Assembly (NCBI GenBank): GCA_903892045.1
Contig: CAITGX010000061.1
Location: 1 to 49,305 of the forward strand
DNA length: 49,305 nucleotides
Direction: 5' to 3'
Origin: an uncultured Planctomycetota bacterium
GTDB taxonomy: Bacteria; Planctomycetota; UBA1135; GCA-002686595
Shown one piece after another: positions 34,152-41,286 of this stretch (positions are counted from its first letter, which is position 1; each line of letters opens with the position of its first letter). A program made the position numbers and the translations under genes. The notes under the pieces were generated by a model. That model did no database searches. It had not been told where the DNA came from and was given only the letters and a program-made list of their open reading frames with translations.

Positions 34152-34523
34152 CTAGCTCCCCTTGATGCCGAGGATCTGGAGCTTCTCCTCCACCATCTCG
34201 GGCGTGAAGGGCTTCATCAGGTACTCGTTGGCGCCCGCGGCGAGCGCCTTGACCACCTGCTCCATCTCGGTCTCGGTGGTGACCATCATCAGCGGCAGGT
34301 CGCGCCACTCGGAGCTGGCGCGCACGCTGCGGATGAACTCGTACCCGTTCATCTCGGGCATGTTCCAGTCGACCAGCGCGATCGCCGGCAGCGGGCCGCC
34401 GCGCAGGCGCTCGAGCGCTTCCTTGCCGTGCGCGGCCTGCACCACCTCGAAGCCGAGGTTGGTGAGGATGCGCGTCAGCACGGTGCGGATGACGGCAGAA
34501 TCGTCGATGACCAGGGCTCGCAC
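34152..34523 (-). CDS. cheY: CheY-type response regulator, GTG start
   Basis: 123 residues. The GTG at 34523 gives VRALVIDDSAVIRTVLTRIL; GAGGAAA a few nt upstream supports it. The long frame in the ORF track runs antisense or out of frame through cheA and is rejected. Receiver residues are all present: acidic pair DD, phospho-acceptor in ALVDWNMPEMNG (about D52), MMVTTETE, and NEYLMKPFTPE. It sits between cheW and cheB in the operon and differs clearly from the second cheY at 31227, so the cluster has two separate outputs or one acts as a phosphate sink. Confidence 0.93.
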   Translation of the reverse strand: MRALVIDDSAVIRTVLTRILTNLGFEVVQAAHGKEALERLRGGPLPAIALVDWNMPEMNGYEFIRSVRASSEWRDLPLMMVTTETEMEQVVKALAAGANEYLMKPFTPEMVEEKLQILGIKGS

Positions 34524-34558
34524 GGGTTTCCTCGCTTCGCTTTCTGGGCGCCTTGGAC

Positions 34559-34996
34559 TCAGGCCTCGGAGGGCACGAGCAGGACCTTGTCGGTGTCGAG
34601 CAGCAAGAGCAACTCGCTCTCGAGCTTGGCCACACGGCTGATGAGCTCGCGCGAGATCCCGCGCAGGTTCTCGGGCGGACGCTCGAGCACCGTGTCGTCG
34701 ATCTCGACCACGTCGCCGATCTCGTCGACGAGCAGGGACACGGCACCTTCCTCGGTGCGGAGCACGACGTTCATCGAGCGTCCCCCGCCCTCGCGCGGCC
34801 CGCGGCCGAGACGCCGGCGCAGGTCGATCGCGGTCACGATCTGGCCGCGCAGGTTGATCAGGCCGCGCACGACGTCGGGCGCGAGCGGGACCGGAGTCAT
34901 CTCCTGGTCGCGCAGGACTTCCTGGACCTTGTGGACCTCGACGCCGAACAGGGCGCGGTCGAGGTAGAACGTGCAGAACTGGCGGGGCTTGCTCAT
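34559..34996 (-). CDS. cheW: CheW coupling protein
   Basis: 145 residues forming a single CheW (SH3-like double barrel) domain: FCTFYLDRALFGVEVHKVQEVLRDQEMTPVPLAPDVVRGLINLRGQIVTAIDLRRRLG, the family signature GLINLRG, then VSLLVDEIGDVVEI. CheW links CheA to chemoreceptors. It sits between cheA (18 nt upstream) and cheY. A short extra sequence GRGPREGGGRS interrupts the barrel in a loop. No receptor gene is in the window. Confidence 0.95.
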   Translation of the reverse strand: MSKPRQFCTFYLDRALFGVEVHKVQEVLRDQEMTPVPLAPDVVRGLINLRGQIVTAIDLRRRLGRGPREGGGRSMNVVLRTEEGAVSLLVDEIGDVVEIDDTVLERPPENLRGISRELISRVAKLESELLLLLDTDKVLLVPSEA

Positions 34997-35014
34997 GTGG
35001 TTTCTCCGGCCGCG

Positions 35015-37294
35015 CTAGGCCACGCGGGACTCGCATTCGCTCTCGAAGCGCCGCACGACGGCGGTGATGTCGAGCAGGTCGGTCACCTTGCCGCCGATCA
35101 CCGCGGTGCCCTGCAGCCCGGCGCGCGGCGCACGGCGCTGGACCTTGAGCTCCTGCTCGACGATGTCGAGGATGCGCTCGACCACGAGGCCGTAGCTGCG
35201 CTCGCCTTCGCGCACCACGACGACCGGCAGCGGCTTCCCGCCACTCCCCTCCTCGCGGCGGCCGAACTGCTCGGCGAGCGAGATCAGGGGCAGGATGTCG
35301 TCGCGGTACTGCACCACGCGCTGGTCGCCCGAGGTCTCGACCTGTTCGGCCGCGAACTCCTCGAGGCGCGCCGCTTCCTCGAGCGCCGCGGCCATGCGCT
35401 GGCCACCGGCGACGCTGAAGAGCAGCAGGCGACGTCGGACGCCCTCGCTGGCGCTTGCGGTCGCGCTCGACGAGACGCTCGCGCGCTCGCGCGCTTCCGA
35501 GATCACGCGCGCACGCTGCGCGATGCCCATGACGTCGAGGATCAGGGCCACCTTGCCGTCGCCCATGATCGTCGCGCCGGCGAAGGTCGCCAGTCCCTTG
35601 AGGAGCTTGCCGAGCGGCTTGACGACGATCTCCTCGGTGTCGCAGATGCGATCGACGACGAGCCCGAAGTGGCGATCGTCGGCCTGCAGCACCACGATGT
35701 TGACCGCCTCGTCGCCATCCGAGCGGCGCGCGAGCCCGAGCTCGCGGTCGAGGTGCACCAGAGGCAGCAGCGCGCCGCGCAGGCGGTACACCGGGCTGCC
35801 CTCGATGGTCTCGATGCCCTTGCGCGCGGCCTCGCCCTCGAGCCGCACGAGCTCGAGCAGCGACACCTGCGGGATCGCGAAGCGCTCCTCGCCCGTCACG
35901 ACCACGAGCGCCGGGATGATCGCCAGCGTCAGCGGGATCTTGATGCGAATCGTGAGCCCCTCGAGGAAGCGATTCTGCAAGTCGACTTGCCCGCCGGTCT
36001 TCTCGATGTTCGAGCGCACGACGTCCATGCCGACGCCGCGCCCCGACACGTTGGTGACCGCCGAGGCGGTCGAGAGGCCCGCCGCGAAGATCAGCATGCA
36101 CGCCTCGCGCTCGCCCATGCGAGACGCCTGTTCCTGCGTGATCAGGCCATTGGCCACGGCCTTGCGCTTGACGCGCTCGACATCGATCCCGCCGCCGTCG
36201 TCGCTGATCTCGATGATCACCTGCCCGCCCTCGTGGAACGCGCGCAAGTGCAGCACGCCCTCGGCCGGCTTGCCGCGCTGGACGCGCACGTCAGGCGTCT
36301 CGATGCCGTGGTCGCACGAGTTGCGCACGATGTGCGTCAGCGGGTCCTTGATCGCCTCGAGGATCGTCTTGTCGAGCTCGGTCTCCTTGCCGTCCATCTC
36401 AACCCGGATCTTCTTGCCGAGCGACTGCGACAGGTCGCGCACGACGCGCGGGAGCTTGCTCCACACGTTCGAGATCGGCTGCATGCGCGTCTTCATCACG
36501 CTCTCCTGCAGCTCGGTCGTGATGAGGTTGAGGCGCTGGGTCGTCGCGAGGAAGCCGTTGTCGCTCGAGCCGGCGGTGAACTGCAGCACCTGGTTGCGGG
36601 CGAGGACCAGCTCACCGACGAGGTTCATCAGCTTGTCGAGCTGTCCCACGTCGACGCGGATCGAGTTGTCCGCGACCGAGTGCTCGTTCTGCGCGGACGA
36701 CGGAGCCGCAGGGCTCGCGGACGGCGCGGCGCTCGGCGACGGAGCGGGCGTGGCAGCCTTCGGCGCTGCGGAGACGCTGGCCGCCGCACTCGGAGTCGGA
36801 GTGCTCGCCGGGACCGCGGCCGTCACCGGAGCCGGCGCGGGATCGACCGAAGCCTGAGCCGGAGTCGCGTTCGAGGCCGGCGCGGCGGCCTTCTTCGCCG
36901 GCTTGGCGAACTCGCCCTGCAGGCGGGTGAGCGTCTCCTTCAGCTCGAGGAACTCGTCGGGGCCTTCACTGCCCTGCTTCTCGATGTTGCCGAGCATGCG
37001 GCGCGTGGCATCGACGAGCGCGAGTAGCGCGCTGGTCGTCTCGGAATCGACCCCGACCTTGCCGTCGCGCAAGAGCGACAGCAGGTTCTCGCCGACGTGG
37101 GTCAGCGACTCCAGTCGCCCGAAGCCGAGGAACCCGCAGGTGCCCTTGATGGTGTGGATCGAGCGAAAAATGCTGGCGAGCATCTCGCGCGCGTTGGGGT
37201 TCGACTCGAGCGCCAGCAGGTCGGTATCGAGGCGATCGAGGTTCTCGTGGCTCTCGACGAGGAACTCGGATACGACGTCGTCCATCTCGCCCAT
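35015..37294 (-). CDS. cheA: CheA histidine kinase with two C-terminal CheW-like domains
   Basis: 759 residues from the ATG at 37294 (MGEMDDVVSEFLVESHENLD). Domains: Hpt with phospho-His47 in SIHTIKGTCGF (1-105); an Ala/Pro/Ser-rich linker about 131-205 with no recognisable P2; dimerisation/ATPase region (about 210-455) with the N-box HIVRNSCDHGIETPDVR, DDGGGIDVERV and GRGVGMDVVRSNI; a regulatory CheW-like domain (about 456-600); and a second CheW-like domain (about 620-755: LLLFSVAGGQRMAAALEEAARLEEFAAEQV...VVVVREGERSYGLVVERILDI). The second CheW-like domain is an addition to the usual build and could dock a second receptor or CheW. It heads the operon; a stem-loop lies in its leader. Confidence 0.95.
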   Translation of the reverse strand: MGEMDDVVSEFLVESHENLDRLDTDLLALESNPNAREMLASIFRSIHTIKGTCGFLGFGRLESLTHVGENLLSLLRDGKVGVDSETTSALLALVDATRRMLGNIEKQGSEGPDEFLELKETLTRLQGEFAKPAKKAAAPASNATPAQASVDPAPAPVTAAVPASTPTPSAAASVSAAPKAATPAPSPSAAPSASPAAPSSAQNEHSVADNSIRVDVGQLDKLMNLVGELVLARNQVLQFTAGSSDNGFLATTQRLNLITTELQESVMKTRMQPISNVWSKLPRVVRDLSQSLGKKIRVEMDGKETELDKTILEAIKDPLTHIVRNSCDHGIETPDVRVQRGKPAEGVLHLRAFHEGGQVIIEISDDGGGIDVERVKRKAVANGLITQEQASRMGEREACMLIFAAGLSTASAVTNVSGRGVGMDVVRSNIEKTGGQVDLQNRFLEGLTIRIKIPLTLAIIPALVVVTGEERFAIPQVSLLELVRLEGEAARKGIETIEGSPVYRLRGALLPLVHLDRELGLARRSDGDEAVNIVVLQADDRHFGLVVDRICDTEEIVVKPLGKLLKGLATFAGATIMGDGKVALILDVMGIAQRARVISEARERASVSSSATASASEGVRRRLLLFSVAGGQRMAAALEEAARLEEFAAEQVETSGDQRVVQYRDDILPLISLAEQFGRREEGSGGKPLPVVVVREGERSYGLVVERILDIVEQELKVQRRAPRAGLQGTAVIGGKVTDLLDITAVVRRFESECESRVA

Positions 37295-37332
37295 GGGGAT
37301 CTGTTTCTCGGCTGAAACCGGTGCGTGCGGTC

Positions 37333-37379
37333 GGGGAAGCCCGCGGGCCCCCTCCGCAGGGGCCCGGGACGGGCTCCCC
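37333..37379 (-). promoter_or_regulatory. Large stem-loop in cheA leader
   Basis: CGGGCCCC and GGGGCCCG form an 8-bp core around a 7-nt loop, extended by GCCC/GGGC and GGGGA/TCCCC with a small internal loop and one bulged base. The structure begins 39 nt before the cheA start codon on the coding strand. There is no T-tract after it, so a terminator is less likely than mRNA stabilisation or control of translation. Confidence 0.45.
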
Positions 37380-37631
37380 ACCGCTTTCGACGCCCTCCGT
37401 TCCGGGCTTGAGCGACTTTGGCGTTTCCGAAGTGAAACATACGCGCGCCACGCGCCGTCCCGAAATCGCTACCGCGCGCCGCGCAGCGGACCGCCCGCAG
37501 CCCCGCACTAGGGCGCAGGGACGAGCTCCGATCGCCGAGCTCCGCCGCCCACCGTCGGCGAAACCGCACCATCGGACCTGCGGCAATCCCCTCCGACGCC
37601 TCAACCGGGCCGCGCAGCAACGGGTCGCACC

Positions 37632-37714
37632 GCGAACGTGCCCACTGCGAACGTGCCCACTGCGAACGTGCCCACTGCGAACGTGCCCACTGCGAACGTG
37701 CCCACTGCGAACGT
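37632..37714. repeat. 15-bp tandem repeat, 5.5 copies
   Basis: The unit GCGAACGTGCCCACT is repeated five times without a mismatch (37632-37706), followed by a partial copy GCGAACGT. It lies 27 nt beyond the 3' end of tRNA-His. There are no spacers, so it is not a CRISPR array. On the minus strand it opens a repeated VGTFA frame that is part of no gene. Confidence 0.97.
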
Positions 37715-37741
37715 AATGCCGCGGGGGCCACCACGGGGAGA

Positions 37742-37819
37742 TGGGGTGAGCGAGGGGACTCGAACCCCCGACCCCGAGGACCACAACCTCGTGCTCTAAC
37801 CGACTGAGCTACGCCCACC
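37742..37819 (-). tRNA. trnH: tRNA-His (anticodon GTG)
   Basis: The minus strand folds into a full cloverleaf: acceptor GTGGGCG/CGCTCAC, D arm AGCTCAGTCGGTTAGAGC, anticodon stem CGAGG/CCTCG with loop TTGTGGT (anticodon GTG), T arm GGGGG TTCGAGT CCCCT. The 5' G-1 specific to histidine tRNA is encoded opposite C73, and the CCA end is encoded too, so the coordinates include both. Confidence 0.97.
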
Positions 37820-37962
37820 GTGCAAGCATCCACTCCTCACCGTCGTGTGGAGAGCGACGGAAAGCCCGCCCCAGCCTTGCGGGCGTGAACGGGGCGGAGA
37901 GGATCGGCCGGAGAGGGCCGCTTGTCAAGCGCCGAAGGCCCGAGGCCCCCGCCCGCCCGGCC

Positions 37963-38382
37963 TCAGCGGACGAACCAACGGCGCCAGAAGGGCTTCGAGC
38001 TCCGACCGGCCGCCGCGCGGGCCCCGGCCCGAGACTCGAGTTGCGGGGTGGCTCCCGCCCCGAGCGCCGCGACCTTCTGGCGCAGCAGCTCGTTCTCTCG
38101 CTGGACGGCCCCGAGCGCGAGCAGCAGCCGCTTCTGGGCCTCCTCCGAGGCCCGCAGCTCTCCCTCGAGCCGCTCGGAGCGCCGCACGGAGCCGCGCTCC
38201 ACGCGGGCCGACCACTCCAGCTCCTGCGCCAGCCGCCCGCGCTCCTGCTCGGCGCGCTGCCGCTCGGCCTCGAGGCGCAGGATCTGCTCGCGATAGCCCT
38301 GCTCACGGCGCCCCGGCCCGATCACCCGCGGACGCGCGGCCGGCAGCACGAACACTCGCTCTTGCGCTTCGATATGCACCAT
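37963..38382 (-). CDS. Hypothetical coiled-coil protein, 139 aa
   Basis: From the ATG at 38382 (GGGG about 6 nt upstream) the product starts MVHIEAQERVFVLPAARPRVIGPGRREQGYREQ. It then forms a long amphipathic helix with heptad character (ILRLEAERQRAEQERGRLAQELEWSARVERGSVRRSERLEGELRASEEAQKRLLLALGAVQRENELLRQKVAAL), and ends in a basic tail KPFWRRWFVR. I recognise no family. The coiled coil suggests self-association or binding to a partner; the Trp/Arg tail could touch a membrane or nucleic acid, which is a guess. It is divergent from the barrel-like lipoprotein gene. An alternative start at 38409 adds nine residues. The long frame in the track to 39483 is antisense to other genes. Confidence 0.65.
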   Translation of the reverse strand: MVHIEAQERVFVLPAARPRVIGPGRREQGYREQILRLEAERQRAEQERGRLAQELEWSARVERGSVRRSERLEGELRASEEAQKRLLLALGAVQRENELLRQKVAALGAGATPQLESRAGARAAAGRSSKPFWRRWFVR

Positions 38383-38466
38383 CGTCGCCCCCCCGTAGGC
38401 TGTGGACATCGGCGCGCGGAAGCTGCACCTTTCCCGCCGTCCCGCTTTCTCCCTCAGGAATCCCCC

Positions 38467-39228
38467 ATGCGCCTCCTCGCCCTCCTGCCCCTGCTGCTCG
38501 TCGCAGCCTGCTCCGCACCCGAGATCCACGGTTCTCCGAGCTACGGGTTTCTCAAGCCGGATGGCGACATCGGCCTCGCGAGCTCTGGAACGCCCGTCGC
38601 CGACACGAGCCTGTCGAAGCTCGGCATCGACGAGCGCGAGGGCGCGCTGAGCCCGCAGTTCGACTTCAAGTGGGGCATGCCGCACCTGTCGGTCGACATG
38701 CAGTCGGCCAGCTGGGAGGGCTCGGGCACGCTGGACGTCGACTTCGGCGACATCAGCGCGGGAGAAGCGGTGTCGAGCGAGCTCGACCTCTCCGTGTACC
38801 GCGCCTACCTGACCTTCGACTTCGCCCCCACCGACGTGCTCGAGCTCGGCATCGGCTTCGGTGCGCTGGTGCTCGATCTCGACGCTGCGGTGACTCCGAA
38901 CTCGGGCAGCGTGGCAACGCAGGACTTCGACGAGCTGATCCCGCTGCCCGTGGTCGCGGCGCGCGCCGGTGGGCGCCTGTGGAAGCTCGACCTCGAGGCG
39001 GTCGCCGCCGGGGTGCAGGTCGACTACGACGGGGACGAGGCCACGTTCCTCGATCTCGACCTCAACGCGAAGTACGCGCTCTGGGGCTCCCACGGGTCCT
39101 TCCACGGCGCGCTCGTGGTCGGCTGGCGCACGACCTCGTTCGAGGTCGCGTACGAGGACGACTTCGACAACGTGGACCTCGATGCGAGCTTCTCGGGCCC
39201 CTACGTCGGCCTGCAGCTCGGCTTCTAG
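38467..39228 (+). CDS. Outer-membrane-type lipoprotein, barrel-like, 253 aa
   Basis: The ATG at 38467 follows CAGGAA by 6-7 nt. MRLLALLPLLLVAAC is a lipoprotein signal peptide with lipobox VAAC. The mature part has alternating hydrophobic/polar strands separated by Asp/Gly turns (ELDLSVYRAYLTFDFAPTDVLELGIGFGALVLDLDAAV, WKLDLEAVAAGVQVDYDGDEATFLDLDLNAKYAL, GALVVGWRTTSFEVAYEDDFDNVDLD). It ends GPYVGLQLGF with a C-terminal Phe, the pattern recognised by outer-membrane barrel assembly. A small lipid-anchored beta-barrel is the best guess. No family is recognised. The frame upstream of 38467 in the ORF track is Pro/Arg-rich and non-coding. Confidence 0.75.
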   Translation: MRLLALLPLLLVAACSAPEIHGSPSYGFLKPDGDIGLASSGTPVADTSLSKLGIDEREGALSPQFDFKWGMPHLSVDMQSASWEGSGTLDVDFGDISAGEAVSSELDLSVYRAYLTFDFAPTDVLELGIGFGALVLDLDAAVTPNSGSVATQDFDELIPLPVVAARAGGRLWKLDLEAVAAGVQVDYDGDEATFLDLDLNAKYALWGSHGSFHGALVVGWRTTSFEVAYEDDFDNVDLDASFSGPYVGLQLGF

Positions 39229-39246
39229 CCTCGCCACGATCCCGCG

Positions 39247-39627
39247 ATGGACTCTGAGCAGCGCCCGCCGAGCTACGGCAACATGAGCGACCAGCACTGG
39301 TCGCGCACGCGCAGCGAGCGCAATCGCGAGGCGCTGGACTACTACCTCGAGCGCTCGCGCAAGCCGGGCGTGGCCGAGGGCGGAGCCGAGCGCAACTTCT
39401 ACTGCATGCAGTGCGACGGGGTGATCCCCTTCGCGCCGCGCACGCGCTTTTGCCCCCACTGCAAGGCGGAGCTCGACGAGCACGTCGTGCGCTACTTCAA
39501 CTGGGTCGAGATCAACGAGCCGCCGGAGAGCGACCTCAAGGCGCTGCTGCCGTTCCTGATCGGCGCGATCGGTCTGCTCGCGCTCGGCGGGCTCGCGTTC
39601 CTCGCCTGGAGCGTGTGGGGCTCGTGA
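39247..39627 (+). CDS. Small zinc-ribbon membrane protein, 126 aa
   Basis: The N-terminal half (MDSEQRPPSYGNMSDQHWSRTRSERNREALDYYLERSR) is charged; CMQCDGVIPFAPRTRFCPHC is a C-x2-C-x12-C-x2-C zinc ribbon; the C-terminal LLPFLIGAIGLLALGGLAFLAWSVW is one transmembrane segment, so the ribbon should face the cytoplasm or envelope side next to the membrane. The stop overlaps the GTG of the ThiF-like gene (GTGA). No family is recognised and the role is unknown; coupling to a sulfur-carrier-type E1 enzyme is the only hint. Confidence 0.8.
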   Translation: MDSEQRPPSYGNMSDQHWSRTRSERNREALDYYLERSRKPGVAEGGAERNFYCMQCDGVIPFAPRTRFCPHCKAELDEHVVRYFNWVEINEPPESDLKALLPFLIGAIGLLALGGLAFLAWSVWGS

Positions 39628-40655
39628 GCGCAGGCCGCTTCGACCGCCAGATCCGCTTCGCCCCTCTCGGCGCGGCCGGGCAGGAACGGCTCGCGCGGGC
39701 GCGCGTGCTCGTCGTGGGCTGCGGCGCGCTCGGCGGAGCGCTGGCCCAGTCCATGGCCCGCAGCGGGCTCGGCTTCGTGCGCATCGTGGACCGCGACGTC
39801 GTGGAGGAGAGCAACCTGCCGCGTCAGGTGCTGTTCGAGCCCACCGATATCGGGCAACCGAAGGCGCAGGTCGCCGCGCGGGCCCTCGAGCGCATCGGAG
39901 GTCCCACGCGCGTCGAGCCTCACGTGCGCCACCTCGACGCGGAGCTGCTGCGCGAGCTCGGCACCGACGTCGAGCTGATTCTCGACGGCACCGACAACCT
40001 CGCGACGCGCTACCTGATCAACGACTTCGCGGTGGAGCGCGGCAGGCCCTGGGTGTACGGCGGCGTCGTCGGCAGCTCGGGGATCGTGTTCCCGGTCGTG
40101 CCCCAAAGCGGCGCTTGCCTGCGTTGCCTGTTCCCGGATCCGCCGCCGCCGGGAGCGCTCGCGACCTGCGACAGCGCGGGCGTGCTGCAGCCCGCGGTCG
40201 CCGCGATCGCGGCCCTGCAGGCCGGCGCAGCCCTGCGGTTGCTCGGCGCCGAGCCGGGCACGCTCGTCGGGAGAGCCTCGCGTCTCGTCGAGCTCGACGT
40301 GTGGACACTCGAGAGCCACGCGATCGAAGTTCCGCGCGATCCGCAGTGCCCGTGCTGCGGGCAACGATCCTTCGCCTTCCTCGACGCCGACACGACGGGC
40401 GACGCGCTCTCCCTGTGCGGCCGCAACACGGTGCAGGTGCGTCCGCAGCGCTCCGCGCGAGCGCGTGTCGACCTCGCGAGCCTGCACGCGCGCCTCGCGG
40501 GCCTCGCTCTGGACCTCGCGCTTCAGGACGGCCTGCTGCGCTTCCGGCTCGAGGGCATCACCTGCTCCGTCTTTCCCGACGGACGCGCGCTGTTCGAGGG
40601 CACGGAAGATCCCGTGCGCGCGCGCGCGCTGTACGACCGCTGGCTGGGCTCATGA
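39624..40655 (+). CDS. ThiF/MoeB/HesA-family E1-like adenylyltransferase
   Basis: 343 residues from the GTG at 39624 (VSAGRFDRQIRFAPLGAAGQERL). The adenylation domain has VLVVGCGALGGALAQ (ATP loop), ESNLPRQVLF (Arg), DIGQPKAQVAA (Lys) and ILDGTDNLATR (Asp). Two CxxC pairs, CLRCLF and CPCC, bind the structural zinc. The C-terminus LCGRNTVQVRPQRSARARVDLASLHARLAG...FRLEGITCSVFPDGRALFEGTEDPVRARALYDRW matches the tail found in ThiF/MoeB-type proteins. It should adenylate the C-terminal glycine of ThiS or MoaD. The downstream MocA-like gene, joined by an ATGA overlap, hints at molybdenum cofactor use over thiamine, without deciding it. Confidence 0.9.
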   Translation: MSAGRFDRQIRFAPLGAAGQERLARARVLVVGCGALGGALAQSMARSGLGFVRIVDRDVVEESNLPRQVLFEPTDIGQPKAQVAARALERIGGPTRVEPHVRHLDAELLRELGTDVELILDGTDNLATRYLINDFAVERGRPWVYGGVVGSSGIVFPVVPQSGACLRCLFPDPPPPGALATCDSAGVLQPAVAAIAALQAGAALRLLGAEPGTLVGRASRLVELDVWTLESHAIEVPRDPQCPCCGQRSFAFLDADTTGDALSLCGRNTVQVRPQRSARARVDLASLHARLAGLALDLALQDGLLRFRLEGITCSVFPDGRALFEGTEDPVRARALYDRWLGS

Positions 40656-41245
40656 CGCTGCGCGCCGTCGTGCTGGCCGCGGGCGAGAGCCGACGTCTCG
40701 GCGAACCCAAGGCGCTCGCCCAGCTCGGCCCACGCTGCGCGCTCGAGCACCTGCTCTCGGCGCTCGCTGTGGTCGATCCGAGCCCGTTGGTGATCACCGG
40801 CGCCCACGACTCCGAGATCCGCGCCCGGCTTGGATCGCTCGCCGACTGCCTCGCCAATCCGCACTGGAGCGAGGGCCGCACCAGCGGCGTCCTGCTGGCT
40901 CGCGCCACGCTGCCCAGCCGGGACCTTCTCATCGCCCCCGTGGATGTGCCGCTGGTTGCCGCCGCGACTGTGGCGCATCTCGCACAAGCTTGGCACGCCG
41001 CGGGCGAGCCGGAGCTCGGCTGGCTCGCGCCGCGCCTCGGCGAGCAGGGTCCGTTCGGGCATCCCGTGATCGTCGGGCGCACGCTGCTCGCCACGCTGGA
41101 GGATGGGAAAGAACTTCGCAGCCTGCGTGAGCGAGCGCAGCCGCTCGAGTTCCTCGCGGTCGCGGATCCGGCCATTGTCGACGACCTCGACACTCCCGCG
41201 GACCTCGCTCGGCTCCGCCGGCGTCTCGAATTCGGCCGCGGCTGA
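40652..41245 (+). CDS. MocA/MobA-like nucleotidyltransferase
   Basis: 197 residues. MTLRAVVLAAGESRRLGEPKALAQLG is the LAAGxSxRxGxPKxL nucleotide-binding motif of the MobA/MocA family. LLIAPVDVPLVAAATVAHL corresponds to the metal-binding PxDxP motif, and FGHPVIVGRTLLATLEDGKELRSL to the later GHPVxxxxxxxxxL region. These enzymes attach GMP or CMP to molybdopterin; MocA uses CTP. The ATG overlaps the ThiF-like stop, so the pair is coupled. Which nucleotide is used cannot be decided here. Confidence 0.88.
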   Translation: MTLRAVVLAAGESRRLGEPKALAQLGPRCALEHLLSALAVVDPSPLVITGAHDSEIRARLGSLADCLANPHWSEGRTSGVLLARATLPSRDLLIAPVDVPLVAAATVAHLAQAWHAAGEPELGWLAPRLGEQGPFGHPVIVGRTLLATLEDGKELRSLRERAQPLEFLAVADPAIVDDLDTPADLARLRRRLEFGRG

Positions 41246-41286
41246 AGTTCGCCCGCCGTCGAGCCCGATAAAGCACCTGAAATCGC

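Larger units (their letters stand above)
37295..37741. other. Leader/intergenic region between cheA and tRNA-His
   Basis: These 447 bases hold no credible gene. They contain the cheA leader stem-loop (37333-37379) and the 15-bp tandem repeat (37632-37714), each listed separately. The rest, roughly 37380-37630, is GC-rich with nothing recognised. The promoter of the che operon should lie here, but I cannot point to one. Confidence 0.5.

Noticed and set aside
37632-37714. CRISPR array
   Set aside because: The units abut without spacers and no cas gene is present.
37601-37786. Minus ORF with VGTFA repeats
   Set aside because: It is made by the 15-bp repeat (a multiple of three) and runs into the tRNA gene. 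It is not a protein gene.
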